From Aurantiochytrium sp. KH105 (taxonomy: Eukaryota; Sar; Bigyra; Thraustochytrida; Thraustochytriidae), in contig BGKB01000012.1 in the NCBI GenBank assembly GCA_003116975.1, positions 186,001 to 250,000 of the forward strand: DNA of 64,000 nt. The letters are read 5' to 3'. Both the position numbers and the translations under genes were made by a program. This document shows positions 49,312 through 59,452 of the stretch, piece by piece. The number at the start of each line of letters is the position of its first letter. Position 1 is the stretch's first letter. Below the pieces are notes generated by a model that saw nothing but the letters and a program-made list of their open reading frames with translations, had not been told where the DNA came from and ran no database searches.

Positions 49312-49974
49312 TTAGAGTGCCCGTGCAAGAAAGACTCCAGCTGCGACAACAGCCGCGGTAGCCGCTGCCGCGAAAATGTAGGCGTCAGCCTCGCTAGGCG
49401 CGTCCGGTTCGGGAAGCGGTGTGGACTTGGGCTTCTTTGCCTTGGGTGCGACGAGACGCTTGACCTGGGCAGCGCCCTGGAGCTTGCCAACAACGAAGCC
49501 ATTGGCCGTTGCGCGAGCCTCCTCGGAGTGCCCGATCTCGGCAAACTGACGAGTGGCATCCCGTCCTGAGACATCGACAATAACCTCGACTCCACCGGGG
49601 TGATCGAGGAGGAATTTCGTGACGTCGTAGACGAGGCCGTGCACAGCGACCCAGCAGTCCTCTGCGGTCGTGTGTTTGGCGAGTTCTTCGGGGGAGATTT
49701 CTTTCAGGGTCGCGTCGGCACTCTTGGGAGCACGTTTGACTCCCTCGAGCGTGCCAATCAGGAAATCCTCGCGCCGCGTGAGGGCTTCATCGGAGTGACC
49801 AATCTCTGCAAACTGTCGCGTGGCATCCGTCCCCGCGACATCCGTGATCGGGTCGCCGCCGCCAGGATGTTCGCTCAGGAACGAGGTGACGTCGTACACT
49901 TTACCGCCAATCGCCACCCAGCAATCCTTCTCGCTCGCGTGCTTCGCGAGCTCCTCCTTGCTGACCTCGCGCAT
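49312..49974 (-). CDS. Tail-anchored protein with two cytochrome b5 domains
   Basis: A 220-residue protein with two complete cytochrome b5 folds, at residues 1-78 and 92-168. Each has the HPGG heme loop and the second His: His36 and His60 in domain 1, His125 and His149 in domain 2 (both in the word QFAEIGHS). A Lys/Pro linker leads to one hydrophobic helix at 199-218 (YIFAAAATAAVVAAGVFLAR), so it should be tail-anchored with both hemes in the cytosol, on endoplasmic reticulum or mitochondrial outer membrane. Ordinary microsomal cytochrome b5 has one such domain and supplies electrons to desaturases and other lipid enzymes. The two domains are much alike, which points to internal duplication. 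An array of CCAAT boxes lies just upstream of the start. Confidence 0.92.
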   Translation of the reverse strand: MREVSKEELAKHASEKDCWVAIGGKVYDVTSFLSEHPGGGDPITDVAGTDATRQFAEIGHSDEALTRREDFLIGTLEGVKRAPKSADATLKEISPEELAKHTTAEDCWVAVHGLVYDVTKFLLDHPGGVEVIVDVSGRDATRQFAEIGHSEEARATANGFVVGKLQGAAQVKRLVAPKAKKPKSTPLPEPDAPSEADAYIFAAAATAAVVAAGVFLARAL

Positions 49975-50024
49975 CTTGCTTCGCTCGCCCGCCGTCGCCC
50001 TGACCTAATTCAATCTAATCTAAT

Positions 50025-50054
50025 CCAATCCAATCCAATCCAATCCAATCCAAT
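50025..50054. repeat. Six tandem CCAAT boxes (CCAAT)n upstream of the b5 gene
   Basis: Six perfect CCAAT pentamers in tandem (ATTGG on the b5 gene's strand), flanked by decayed CTAAT/TCAAT copies at 50008-50024. They lie 51-80 bases upstream of the cytochrome b5 gene's ATG. Confidence 0.9.
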
Positions 50055-50375
50055 CACTTCCCCGTGCGCCCAGCCTCGCTCCTGCTGCCCTTCCTGCTGC
50101 CGCTCCTGCTGCTGCTGCTCGCCGCGGCGGACCCCTCTGCTTGGCGATCTGTCGCGCGTGCTGCTCCTCCGCCTGGTCCCCGTCCCCGTCCTTGTCGTCG
50201 TCGTCACCGCCTGCCTGCCTGCTGGCCGCGCTGACTCCGAGTCAGGCGGGCTCTCCTTTGTCAGAGTCTGTCTCCGACTGACAGTGTGTGAGCCAGCGAC
50301 GCGACCAACTTTACTGACATTGTGGGTCGCTGAGCAAACAGGAGAAGGCTGCGCGGAGCCGAGAAGGATCGCAGG

Positions 50376-50440
50376 TGAAGATGTTGATGAAGATGAAGAT
50401 GAAGATGTTGATGAAGATGAAGATGAAGATGAAGATGCTG
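50376..50440 (+). repeat. (GATGAA)n hexanucleotide tract
   Basis: About ten units of GATGAA/GATGTT. It has a coding look in one frame (acidic) but no gene around it. Confidence 0.85.
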
Positions 50441-50748
50441 ACGAAGCCGAAGAAGGTGGTGGGTTGGAGAAGAAGATGGAGATGGAGATGGAAACGGAGG
50501 GGAGATCAAGTCTGGTCATGGAGATGGGAGCGAAGAAGACGATGACGAAGGAGAAGCTGCCATCAGGAGGAGAAGAAGGAGAAGAAGATGGAGCCTGCCA
50601 CGCCACTGCTCGAGTCGCGAAGAAAAACGGAGGGGCCAGAGCGGCCGCGCAAGGAGACAGACGTCTGTCTGCCTGTCTGCCACGGCGCGCCAAGCGCACT
50701 TTTCGCGCGCGGCAGCGGCTTACTGCCAGTAGCCAACTGCTGCTGCGG

Positions 50749-50912
50749 CAAGTGGGTTATGCGGTGCCTCAAGTGCATAAAGGAGCGGCCGCAAGTGGAC
50801 TTTCCGCTTGGCAAGCTGCCACGCTCAGGCGGCCAGCCCGCCCGCCAGGATAGCGGCAGCTGCAAGTCGGGTATCGGAGGTCCGCAAGTGCGACATCCGC
50901 GCCGCGCAAGTG
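50749..50912 (+). promoter_or_regulatory. Phased array of CAAGTG motifs
   Basis: Exact CAAGTG occurs at 50749, 50770, 50792, 50885 and 50907, with near copies CAAGCT at 50812 and CAAGTC at 50863. Neighbouring copies are 20-22 bases apart, about two helical turns, except for one 51-base step. CAAGTG is an E-box of the CANNTG class. It lies about 600 bases upstream of the DDX6 start. Confidence 0.5.
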
Positions 50913-51518
50913 GAGTATCCAAGGAAGAGCGGTTGATGGGAAGAGTAGGGTAGGGAGCAGCCAGATCGCGATCGAGGCGAGCGGGGAAGGCGGCTTCGCG
51001 AGCGGCGGCGGCGGACGCGACGTTGCGCGGCTTGCGCGGAGCGAGCGGGCGCGGCAGGCGCACGCGGGAAGACTCTCCGCACCGCCTCGTGCCGCCCCGC
51101 CTCGAGGCGCGGCGGCGCGGTCGCGGCAGGGCGAGGCAAAGCAGAGAGCAAAGCAAACACCGGACCAAGGCGAGGCGGGTGAAATTAAACGCCCGGCGGA
51201 GCGAGCTCGTGCCACGGCGAGGAGGAGAAGAAGAAGGGGAGAGGCGCGCGCGCGAGAGCAAGCGACGAGCGCGCAGACACGTACGCTAGCGTGGCGACAG
51301 TAGACTTGCACTTTTCGGAGGTCGAACACGTGCGCGTGGGAAGGCTTCGAGCAAGAGCAAGTTGGGACGCAACGCCAACCTTTACGCGCGAAGGGCTATT
51401 TCTGTCCTCGCGTTGTTTGTGAGGTGCCTGTGCAAAAACCCACAAGCAAGTACACGGACGCACGTAAGCTAAGCTACGTTGAGCTAAGCTGATCAAGCGA
51501 GCAAGCGTCTTTTGAACA

Positions 51519-53135
51519 ATGCAGCAGCAACAGCAGCAACAGCAGCGCCAGGGCTATGGGAATGGGTACTACCAGCAGCAACAAGGTCAGCAGCAGCAGT
51601 CGGGTCAGCCAATGGGCTACCAGCAAGCGCAGTACGGATACCCGATGATGACGCCGCAGCAGCCTCCCATGATGGGTGGTGGTGGATATGGGATGCAAAT
51701 GATGACACCCCAATCCATTCCCGGCATGGGCGCAGCCCCTTCGCAGCAGCCGCCGCAGCAGCAGCAGCAACAGCAACAACAACCGCAACCGCAGCAGCAA
51801 CAGCAGCAGGCGCCGGAGCCAAGCGCCGCGGCAGACAAGACAGGAGCAAGTGGAAAGGAAAGCGCGCCCGCTCCAACGAGTAGCGCAGGGGCAGCACCCC
51901 CGGGCGGAGCAGGTCTCGTTGGAGGAGGTGACGATTGGCGATCAGGTCTCAAGGCGCCCCCAAAGGACACACGGTTCAAAACCGAAGATGTGACCAAGAC
52001 CAAGGGCAACGACTTCGAGGACTACTTTTTGAAGCGGGAACTGCTGATGGGCATCTTCGAAAAGGGCTTTGAGAAGCCATCACCGATCCAAGAAGAGGCG
52101 ATTCCCATCGCCCTGGCAGGAAGGAACCTCTTGGCCCGCGCTAAAAACGGTACTGGCAAGACGGCGGCCTTTATCATCCCTTGCCTCGAAAAGGTGGATA
52201 CAAGCAAAGACCACATCCAGGCGCTCGTGCTTCTCCCGACACGCGAGCTGGCCTTGCAGACTTCAGCCATCTTCAAGGAGCTGGGCAAGCACATGGACGT
52301 CCAAGTGATGGTGACCACGGGCGGCACCATGCTCCGCGATGACATCATGCGTTTGTACAATCCGGTGCACGTGATTGTGGGCACGCCAGGACGACTGCTG
52401 GACCTCGCGCGCAAGCGGGTGGCCAAGCTTGAGCAGTGCTCCACCGTGGTCATGGATGAGGCCGACAAGCTTCTGGCACCCGAGTTTGAGGTGCTCTGTG
52501 AGGAGATTTTGAATTTTTGCGCCAAGGACCGGCAGATCATGCTCTTCTCCGCGACCTTTCCCATGTCGGTCAAGCGGTTCAAGGATCGCAACGTTCCCAA
52601 GCCGTATGAAATCAATCTCATGGACGAGCTCACGCTCAAGGGCGTGACGCAGTACTATGCATTCGTGGATGAGCGCCAAAAGCTGCACTGTCTCAACACG
52701 CTCTTTAGCAAGCTGGAAATCAACCAGTGCATGATCTTTTGCAACTCGGTCAACCGCGTCGAGCTCTTGGCCCGCAAGATTACCGAGTTTGGCTCTTCGT
52801 GCTTTTACATTCATGCCAAAATGTCGCAGATGGCGCGCAACAAGGTTTTTCACGAGTTCCGTGCGGGCGGCGCTCGAGTCCTGGTGACCACGGACCTTTT
52901 CGGCCGCGGCATTGACGTAATTGCCGTAAACTGTGTCATTCACTTTGACTTTCCTCGCAATTCGGAGAGCTATTTGCACCGCACGGGTCGCTCGGGCCGA
53001 TTTGGTCACCGTGGTCTATCCATCAGCTTTATCACATACGAGGACCGCCACGATCTCTTTCGAATCGAAAAGGAGCTGGCCACCGAGATCCAGCCCATCC
53101 CGGCCGAAATTCCGCGCGAGCAGTATGTCGACTAG
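51519..53135 (+). CDS. DDX6: DDX6/Dhh1-type DEAD-box RNA helicase
   Basis: A 538-residue RNA helicase of the DDX6/Dhh1/Me31B branch, which drives mRNA decapping, translational repression and P-body formation in the cytoplasm. The first 100 residues are Gln-rich with Tyr, Met and Pro, and probably aid condensation; they include runs of 8 to 9 Gln. The core begins at about 163 ([20 protein letters not shown], close to the DDX6 signature). Motifs: Q191, KNGTGKT (209-215), PTREL (240-244), TPGR (289-292), DEAD (313-316), SAT (344-346), and [11 protein letters not shown] near 490. The end, [14 protein letters not shown], is family-typical. All catalytic motifs are intact. The ATG is the first in frame. 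Confidence 0.96.
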   Translation: MQQQQQQQQRQGYGNGYYQQQQGQQQQSGQPMGYQQAQYGYPMMTPQQPPMMGGGGYGMQMMTPQSIPGMGAAPSQQPPQQQQQQQQQPQPQQQQQQAPEPSAAADKTGASGKESAPAPTSSAGAAPPGGAGLVGGGDDWRSGLKAPPKDTRFKTEDVTKTKGNDFEDYFLKRELLMGIFEKGFEKPSPIQEEAIPIALAGRNLLARAKNGTGKTAAFIIPCLEKVDTSKDHIQALVLLPTRELALQTSAIFKELGKHMDVQVMVTTGGTMLRDDIMRLYNPVHVIVGTPGRLLDLARKRVAKLEQCSTVVMDEADKLLAPEFEVLCEEILNFCAKDRQIMLFSATFPMSVKRFKDRNVPKPYEINLMDELTLKGVTQYYAFVDERQKLHCLNTLFSKLEINQCMIFCNSVNRVELLARKITEFGSSCFYIHAKMSQMARNKVFHEFRAGGARVLVTTDLFGRGIDVIAVNCVIHFDFPRNSESYLHRTGRSGRFGHRGLSISFITYEDRHDLFRIEKELATEIQPIPAEIPREQYVD

Positions 53136-53974
53136 GCGCAGTTATGTGCGCGCGCTTCTCGCTTATGCCGCTTTGCCTTGTTTTCTGGTGTGGCGGAATT
53201 GTCCGTCCCCCTTTACAATGAGAATCTTGGCAGGGTTATTTCGGACGCGAGAGCGTGCAGTATTTCGTCGGCTCTAGGTGGGAGAGAACCTCCTGCGACT
53301 GGATCGAGGAGAGCAATTCTTCCTGGGGCTTGCGCGCTGGCCCAATGAACACAAACTTGAGAGCAAATGCACAGACAGACAAGAACCGAGATCTTCCTTT
53401 CGCGTCATGACCCAAGAGTGAAACACACATTTCGCAGGCAACTTTCTTTTTTTTCACAAACCAAGAAGGAGTCGGCAAACAAGGGCCAAACACAAAAGGG
53501 GCTAGACCTTCATTTCCAAAAACCACACAAACTATACCAACGACAGACACCCTCATTCCATTGCGGGGTCTCGACGTTGTTCAAGCAACAATGCCGGGCT
53601 CCCTTTTTTTTCTTTTTTCTTTTTTATTTCCATTTTATCGTCTTTTGGGGAGGATTTGTGTCAAGTTTGCTCATGTCTTGATTGGACCCGTCTGCGGATA
53701 ATTTTTCGTTTTGCGCTCGAGAGAGATGAGGAGTTGCATAAAATGAATGAATGAATGAATGAATGACTGTGAATCGGATCGAATCGAATCGAAATTCCAT
53801 TCAGCGACAGCAAAACTAAGCTAGGGCCTAGAAAGTCATTATGCCTCCTTGGCTACGGTCCTCTTTGAGAAGATACGCAGGTCAAGAAGCACTGCAGGCG
53901 GTCAAGAACATAGTGGTACGTAATTTGATGAGAGAGAGAAAGAGATTGGGGATGAGAGCGGCGGGTGACATTGT
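53136..53974. other. Spacer between convergent DDX6 and FolD genes
   Basis: AT-rich 3' regions with T-runs near 53610. A (GAAT)n tract lies at 53741-53765, followed by TCGGATCGAATCGAATCG. No gene is visible. Confidence 0.55.
53741..53765 (+). repeat. (GAAT)n microsatellite
   Basis: Six copies of the tetranucleotide. Confidence 0.9.
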
Positions 53975-55135
53975 TCATGGCTCGTGGGCGCTGGAGCCGT
54001 ACTTCCAGCGAACCGGGACAGACTGCTGGCGAGCAGGATTGGCGGACTCATCGCTGTGGCGGAGCTGGTAAGCAGGCATGTAAGTCTCGCCGGTGAGCTT
54101 GCGCTCGAGGCGGGCCTTGGCGTTGTTGACAGTGTTGACCATGAGCATGGCCACGGTCATGGGGCCAACACCGCCGGGAACAGGGGTGATGGCGCCAGCG
54201 ACCTGGCGGGCGGCCTCGTAGTCGACATCGCCGCACATGCGGACACCGCTCTTACGCGAAGGGTCCTCCTTGAAGTTGATGCCAACGTCAATGACGGTGG
54301 CGCCAGGCTTGATCCAGTCGCCCTTGACGAACTCGGGCTTGCCGATGGCGGCGATGATGATATCGGCTTCGCGGCAGATCTCGGGAATGTTGGGCGTGCG
54401 CGAGTGGCACATGCTCACGGTGGCGTTCCTGTGGAGAAGCATGAGCGCCGCCGGGAGACCGACGATGTTGCTGCGGCCCAGCACAACAGCGTGCTTGCCG
54501 GCAATCTCGCAGCCGGAGCGCTCGAGGAGCACAATGGACCCGAGGGGGGTGCACGAGGCGTTGCGGCTCTCGAGGGGAATAAAGTCGCGACGAGCGTGGC
54601 GTAGATCCTCGCCGGCGCGCGCAAGACGGCCCATGTTGAAGGGGTGGAAGCCGTCGACATCCTTGTCGACGTCGATGGCCTCGAGAATCTCGGTCTGGTT
54701 GCACTGCGCGGGCAGAGGCAGCTGGACGAGGATGCCGTCAATGTCGCTGCGCTGGTTGAGCTGGCGGACGACCTCGAGGACCTCTTCGTGGCTGCAGTTC
54801 TCGGGAAGGGTGGTTTCGATGGAGCGAATGCCGACGTTCTTGGCGGCCTTCTTCTTCATTTGCACGTACTTGTGCGAGTCGGGGCGGTCACCCACGAGCA
54901 CGACTGCAAGGCCGGGCGTGGCATCTTCGCCGTGGTTGTCGCGCAGGATCTCCACGTCCTGCTTGACCTCGCGCAGGACATCGTCGGCGATGGCCTTGCC
55001 GTCAATCTTGGTGGCGATTCCGGCCACCTGCGAGGCGAAGGGTCTCGCAAGCGCGTTTGCGGAGCGGAGCTGCGCGAAACGTCCGTTGTGAGCCAGGGCC
55101 TGACGTGCCCGCACGAGAGGAAGAGCCCTGCGCAT
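53975..55135 (-). CDS. MTHFD: Mitochondrial methylenetetrahydrofolate dehydrogenase/cyclohydrolase (FolD type)
   Basis: A 386-residue bifunctional enzyme of one-carbon metabolism. It oxidises 5,10-methylene-THF to methenyl-THF and hydrolyses that to 10-formyl-THF. The first 40 residues are rich in Arg and Ala and free of acids (MRRALPLVRARQALAHNGRF), a mitochondrial presequence. The catalytic pair YVQMK is Tyr90 and Lys94. Other signatures are GILVQLPLP (134-142), DKDVDGFHPFN (158-168), the NAD(P) loop VLGRSNIVG (218-226), DVGIN (283-287) and PVPGGVGPMT (318-327). A basic and hydrophilic extension of about 35 residues follows the usual end. The formyl-THF synthetase domain of the large trifunctional enzyme is absent. 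Which cofactor, NAD or NADP, is used is not clear from the sequence. Confidence 0.95.
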   Translation of the reverse strand: MRRALPLVRARQALAHNGRFAQLRSANALARPFASQVAGIATKIDGKAIADDVLREVKQDVEILRDNHGEDATPGLAVVLVGDRPDSHKYVQMKKKAAKNVGIRSIETTLPENCSHEEVLEVVRQLNQRSDIDGILVQLPLPAQCNQTEILEAIDVDKDVDGFHPFNMGRLARAGEDLRHARRDFIPLESRNASCTPLGSIVLLERSGCEIAGKHAVVLGRSNIVGLPAALMLLHRNATVSMCHSRTPNIPEICREADIIIAAIGKPEFVKGDWIKPGATVIDVGINFKEDPSRKSGVRMCGDVDYEAARQVAGAITPVPGGVGPMTVAMLMVNTVNNAKARLERKLTGETYMPAYQLRHSDESANPARQQSVPVRWKYGSSAHEP

Positions 55136-55426
55136 GGTCTTGCTTGTGCGCTTGTGTTCTCTACGAGAGACCGCTGGGACTCGAGACCCTCGAGCGAGCG
55201 CTCGACCGGTCGACCAATCGGGTTCTGCTTGCTCCCGCGCTGTTCTCGATCAGGGTTTGCCAGTTTGCTCGCCGCCTTTTCGCCTCGCGCCGCCCGCGCC
55301 GACTTTTCGCTTCTCCCCGCTTCTCGCGTTTCTGCTTTTTCCTCTGCGTTTTCTTCTTCTCGCTGCTGCTGGTCCACTTTGCAGTAGCGGAAAACGCGGT
55401 CCCGCCTCGCCTCGAGAGCAGCGCCT

Positions 55427-55460
55427 CCCTCCCTCCCTCCCTCCCTCCCTCCCTCCCTGC
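55427..55460 (+). repeat. (CCCT)n microsatellite
   Basis: About eight copies of CCCT, pyrimidines on the plus strand. Confidence 0.9.
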
Positions 55461-55845
55461 GTGCGCGTCTGCGTGCTTGTCTGCCGCCAGCGCAGAAGTC
55501 GCGCCGGGCACCGCCGCGCCCAGGCTCAACTTCACAGGCAGGCGGGACTCGCTCGGAAAGTGGCCCAGCCGGAGAGGAAAGCCACGAAGAAGCAAGGAAA
55601 GCGGCGGGTAGGGAGGGCTGCCTGCCGGCGACGTTGACGTGCTTTGCGTAGGAGGCGAGGCGAGGCGGGGCCAGTCGAGACGAGGCGAGACTTTGCGCAC
55701 AGGCACGGACAGAGCTGTGGCGAGGGTGGCAGAGCGCGCGAGAACCGTGCAGTAGACTGCGTGCCTGCGGCATGGACCATTCGTTCGGTCATGCACGGCG
55801 GGTGGCGTGCGTGTGTCGAAGGACGGAGAGATCGGTGCGTGGATC

Positions 55846-55870
55846 GATCGATCGATCGATCGATCGATCG
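55846..55870 (+). repeat. (CGAT)n self-complementary microsatellite
   Basis: Six copies of CGAT. The unit is palindromic, so the tract can fold back on itself. Confidence 0.9.
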
Positions 55871-56411
55871 CCGGGTTGTTGAAGGTGGCGCGGGACTGAA
55901 TGACTTGGCGAAGGAATGGAGACGGCGGCGAGGCGGCGCCGGGCGGCATTCGGGGCGAGCTCGCTCGGGGTCGCGCGGGGCGAGCCGAGCCGAGCCGAAC
56001 CAACCCGAACCAAGCAAGCAACCCGTGATCCTCTTGGCGGAACTCGCGATCGGCAGGGCGCGCGCGACAGCGATAGTGGCAGCGACAGCGACAGCGACTT
56101 CTCTCTGGTCTGCAGCGTGGAACGAGATCCACGGCCACCAGCAGTGGCATCTGCACAGGCTGCGCTGTGTTTTTCCCTTCCTTATTATTTGTTATTACCG
56201 TCATCTTGTCTTTCCTCACCAGATTCTTCCTGCTCGCACCTGCACGGTGTGCGCTCGCCCGACTTTCTTTTTCGCAGCCGGCAACTTCAAGTGGGCAGGG
56301 AGGGCAGCGCAAAGCGTACTTTTTTACCCTTTCGGGATGCGCGGACCTCGTAGTGGGCCGTGTACACGTCGTGTGGCAACGCGGAGGACGCCGTACACGA
56401 GGCAGGGTGAC

Positions 56412-56475
56412 GCGATGGATGAGAGCAAGAGCAAGAGCAGGAGCAAGAGCAAAGAGCAAGAGCTCGAGCAAGGAT
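56412..56475 (+). repeat. (GAGCAA)n imperfect hexanucleotide tract
   Basis: About ten imperfect units of GAGCAA/GAGCAG. Confidence 0.75.
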
Positions 56476-57168
56476 TAGCGAGAGTAGTACGTACCAGCAA
56501 GAGTAGCAAGAGTGGCAAGAACAAGAATAGGAGCAAGACCAACAAGAGAAATAAGAGTGCATGTATACACAATCAAGAGCAGTGGCGAGAACGAGAGCAC
56601 CCGATTCGCAGCTATCTTATCATTGCGCAATCCGTTTGGGACTCGATGCGCGCTTCGATTCACACGCTTCCACTCGCGGGGCGCTTCAGCGGCCAGGGTC
56701 AAGATGCCCGAGGAGGAGAAGGAGGGCCACCCGTCCGAGTTAGCTGGTCACGCGCCCCAAAGAGGCACGTAAGAAGGAAAGAAGAGAAGAGATGACGACG
56801 CTAGCGATGGCGGCAACAAAGGTTGACGCAGGTGACGGCGCAGTTGCTTGGCAAGGCGCGCAAGGCATCGAGGAGCGAAACGCGGGTTGTCCTGATCTCG
56901 GCGCGCCACGAGCGTCGCCAACATCGAAGAGCGAACGACCGACGTGCGCGTTGCTTCGCGTCGGTTCGTGTCGTGTCGGTTCGTGTCGAGTCGAGTCGAG
57001 TCGAGTCGCCTCGCTTCGCAAGCTGTCTAGGCAAGCAGGCAGCAGTCGAGCAACGTCGAGCTCGCCACCCATCCTGAGACCGCCGACTTTGTTGGGTCTG
57101 CACTGCAAAGGATACTAAACACTCCCTCCTTCGTCCGTTCGTTCGTGCTGTCGACCGTGCGTACAACC

Positions 57169-58554
57169 ATGCTGGCCAGGCTCGGAGGCTCGCGCGCGGC
57201 GGTGCAGAGGACGGTCACCGCGCAGCCCCGATGGCGCTACGCGGCCTTGTCGTCGAGCAAGGACGGGCGCCGCGGCGACGACGGGGCGGGACAGCACAAG
57301 ACCCCGATCGTGAACCTGCTCTGGGAGCTGCGCGACGCGGTGCGACGCGAGCGCGAGGTCGGCGCGGTGCGCAAGAGCGAGTCCAAGACCCTCGCAGAGG
57401 ATGACTCGCTCGAACCGCAGACACCCATCTCAACCGAGGTGCTCTACGAATTCTCAAAGGATGCCTCGCTCAAGGACAAGTACTTGAACCCATGGCACAG
57501 GATTCGCGTGGGAAACGTCATCGAGGATCTCGACGCGCTAGCCGGCAACGTTGCCTTTCAGCACTGCTCGGCAAATCACCAGGACATGAGCTCGACCATG
57601 CTGGTTACGGCGTCCGTCGATCGCATTACCATGCTTCACCGCGCCAGTCTCGAAGACGACGTCAAGCTCTCCGGATGCGTCTCCTGGGTCGGAACCTCGT
57701 CAATGGAGATCAAGATGCAAGCGCTCTCGAGCTGGTCTCAAGAGCCATTCTTGGAGGCCCTCTTTACCTTTGTGGCACGCGACAGGGTCACAGGTCGCGC
57801 GCGACGCATCAACCCACTCAAGCCGGAGACGGCCGCCGAAAAGGCTGCCTTTGAGGCTGGGCGCAAGCGCGCCGATCATCGCAAGCAAATGCGGAAACAG
57901 CACAAGGACGCCAAGTTCTATCGCTCGTATCTTGAGGATGTACTGGCAAATGAACTCAAAGACTCGGACGAGGTCATCACGATTGAACAGGCTGCGAACG
58001 CTCTCTACAACAACGCCAAACCCCGACTCTTCATGCCTGCAATCGCTCTCAAAAACGCGGTGCGCCTTTCCGAGACACGGCTCTCCAACACCTTTATCAT
58101 GCAGCCGCAGGAGCGCAACACGGCAGGCCGCATTTTTGGCGGCTTCCTCGTGCGTCGCGCGTACGAGCTGGCCTTTGCCACCGCCTATGTCTTTGGCGGC
58201 GCTGTGCCCCGCTTTAGCGAGGTCGACGAGGTCGTCTTTCGGACGCCTGTCGATGTTGGCGATCTTGTGCACTTTGAATCTTGCGTTCTCTTCACGTCCA
58301 AGACGCTGCACGCAAACCCTTCCATCCACGTTGAGATCCTCGCTTCCGTCGTGAACCCAGAGGCCACGAATACGCACGTTTCGAACTCTTTCAACTTTAC
58401 CTTTGAGGTGCCGCCGGGATCGCAACCTCTGAGCACTGTACTGCCTGAAACGCGCGACGAGGCGCTCAACATCGCCACCCGTTTCTACGGCGACGTGGCG
58501 CAAAAGATTGAAGATGAGACTCTTCTCTCGGAAGCAACTCGCGACGGCGCCTAG
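57169..58554 (+). CDS. ACOT9: Mitochondrial acyl-CoA thioesterase, ACOT9 type
   Basis: A 461-residue enzyme with two hotdog folds that hydrolyses acyl-CoA to free fatty acid and CoA in the mitochondrial matrix. The ATG at 57169, in the context ACCATG, gives a basic presequence (MLARLGGSRAAVQRTVTAQP). Hotdog 1 spans about 95-235: RVGNVIEDLDALAG, then KLSGCVSWVGTSSMEIKMQA (human ACOT9: KFSGHVSWVGKTSMEVKMQ) and TFVARDRVTG. Hotdog 2 spans about 285-430: QPQERNTAGRIFGGFLVRRA, YELAFATAYVFGG (human RNIFNRIFGGFLMRKAYELAWATACSFGG), and VDVGDLVHFES. Both folds keep the family motifs. Together with the acyl-CoA synthetase and isomerase it adds to the lipid theme of the window, though the genes are far apart. 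Confidence 0.95.
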   Translation: MLARLGGSRAAVQRTVTAQPRWRYAALSSSKDGRRGDDGAGQHKTPIVNLLWELRDAVRREREVGAVRKSESKTLAEDDSLEPQTPISTEVLYEFSKDASLKDKYLNPWHRIRVGNVIEDLDALAGNVAFQHCSANHQDMSSTMLVTASVDRITMLHRASLEDDVKLSGCVSWVGTSSMEIKMQALSSWSQEPFLEALFTFVARDRVTGRARRINPLKPETAAEKAAFEAGRKRADHRKQMRKQHKDAKFYRSYLEDVLANELKDSDEVITIEQAANALYNNAKPRLFMPAIALKNAVRLSETRLSNTFIMQPQERNTAGRIFGGFLVRRAYELAFATAYVFGGAVPRFSEVDEVVFRTPVDVGDLVHFESCVLFTSKTLHANPSIHVEILASVVNPEATNTHVSNSFNFTFEVPPGSQPLSTVLPETRDEALNIATRFYGDVAQKIEDETLLSEATRDGA

Positions 58555-59452
58555 ATTCTCGTGATCCTCGTCTGCGCCCATGGTCTGCCTCTCTCCTCCT
58601 CGTGGAAATGTATAGAAAATGCACGTCTGGGCATCGAGAATGAACGCCTTCGACCGAACGAGGGCTTTTCCTTGTCCCTTGCCGGATCCTTGTAGGTACC
58701 GTGACGATGTGTAGTAGACCTGCTTGATAGAATTTTACTGATCGATTTCTTGTTGATCCTTGGGCCAGCCAATGTATGAATAAAATTCACCCAGGATGCT
58801 TTGGTGAGCGACCATGATCATGCGTCCCAAAGGAGGACCTCGCAATGCGCTGATCGGCGACATAAGAATAGTTCATGGCCTCCGCCTTCTTCGGCCTGTG
58901 CCCTGTGACCTCCTCGCGGGGTAGGCCTACTATACTCATTTCCAGTTTTTTTGCTTTCGCTTTTTTGTTTTCCATGTGTTTGTTTTTTCCAGTTCGCGTT
59001 TTTTCATCTCGTCCCGCTCCCCGGCGGCTGGGCGGCAAGGTCGGCTTGCCGCTGGCGGCGCCGCGCCGGCCTGAGGACAGCGGCAGGCGGCGGGGCGCGG
59101 CGCGGCGCGCAGGCCACGCGACGCCGCTCCCCGGCGAGGCCTCTCGCCGAGCACAAGCAACCGAGCGAGCGAGCGAGCGAGCGAGGCGAGAGAAAGAAGA
59201 GGCACGTGTGCACTTTTTCCTTTCTCGCTTTCTTTCTTTTCTCGATACTACATTCTTCCCTTGTCGGCCCTTGTTTCTTGCACTTCCCCACCACATTTTG
59301 CCCGTGTTTCTGACAGGGGTGGAAATGCGCGCGCGTGCCGCAAGGCAAACAAACCCTCTTCGCCACGTTCGCTCTGCTTCGCGGCGGCGCGAGTCGAGGA
59401 CGGAGACGCCGGCGCAAGGGCGGCGGGAGGCTCGCGCGGGGCGCGCAGCGCG
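58555..59452. other. Intergenic region
   Basis: 3' region of ACOT9, then GC-rich upstream sequence of the ankyrin gene with a (GCGA)n stretch near 59161-59184 and a pyrimidine tract near 59218-59245. A long open frame on the minus strand crosses here and into the ankyrin gene but looks like antisense shadow. Confidence 0.5.

Larger units (their letters stand above)
49975..51518. other. Divergent promoter region between b5 and DDX6 genes
   Basis: A 1.5 kb region with no convincing gene. It holds the CCAAT array, a GATGAA hexanucleotide tract, and a phased CAAGTG array, listed separately. Its right third (50,950-51,300) is very GC-rich. The open frames across it come from repeat and GC bias. 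Confidence 0.55.
55136..57168. other. Long divergent intergenic region
   Basis: Two kilobases between the divergent FolD and ACOT9 genes. It contains (CCCT)n at 55427-55460, (CGAT)n at 55846-55870, a GAGCAA-rich tract at 56412-56475 and a (GAGTC)n tract at 56988-57006. Between these I see no conserved protein or RNA gene. Long open frames on both strands reflect GC and repeat bias. Confidence 0.55.

Noticed and set aside
49600-50853. 417-codon plus-strand open frame
   Set aside because: It runs antisense through the b5 gene, then through CCAAT and GATGAA repeats. There is no protein-like core.
55161-56795. Frames of 436 and 383 codons on opposite strands
   Set aside because: Both cover microsatellites and the FolD upstream region; they are Arg/Ser/Pro-rich without domains.
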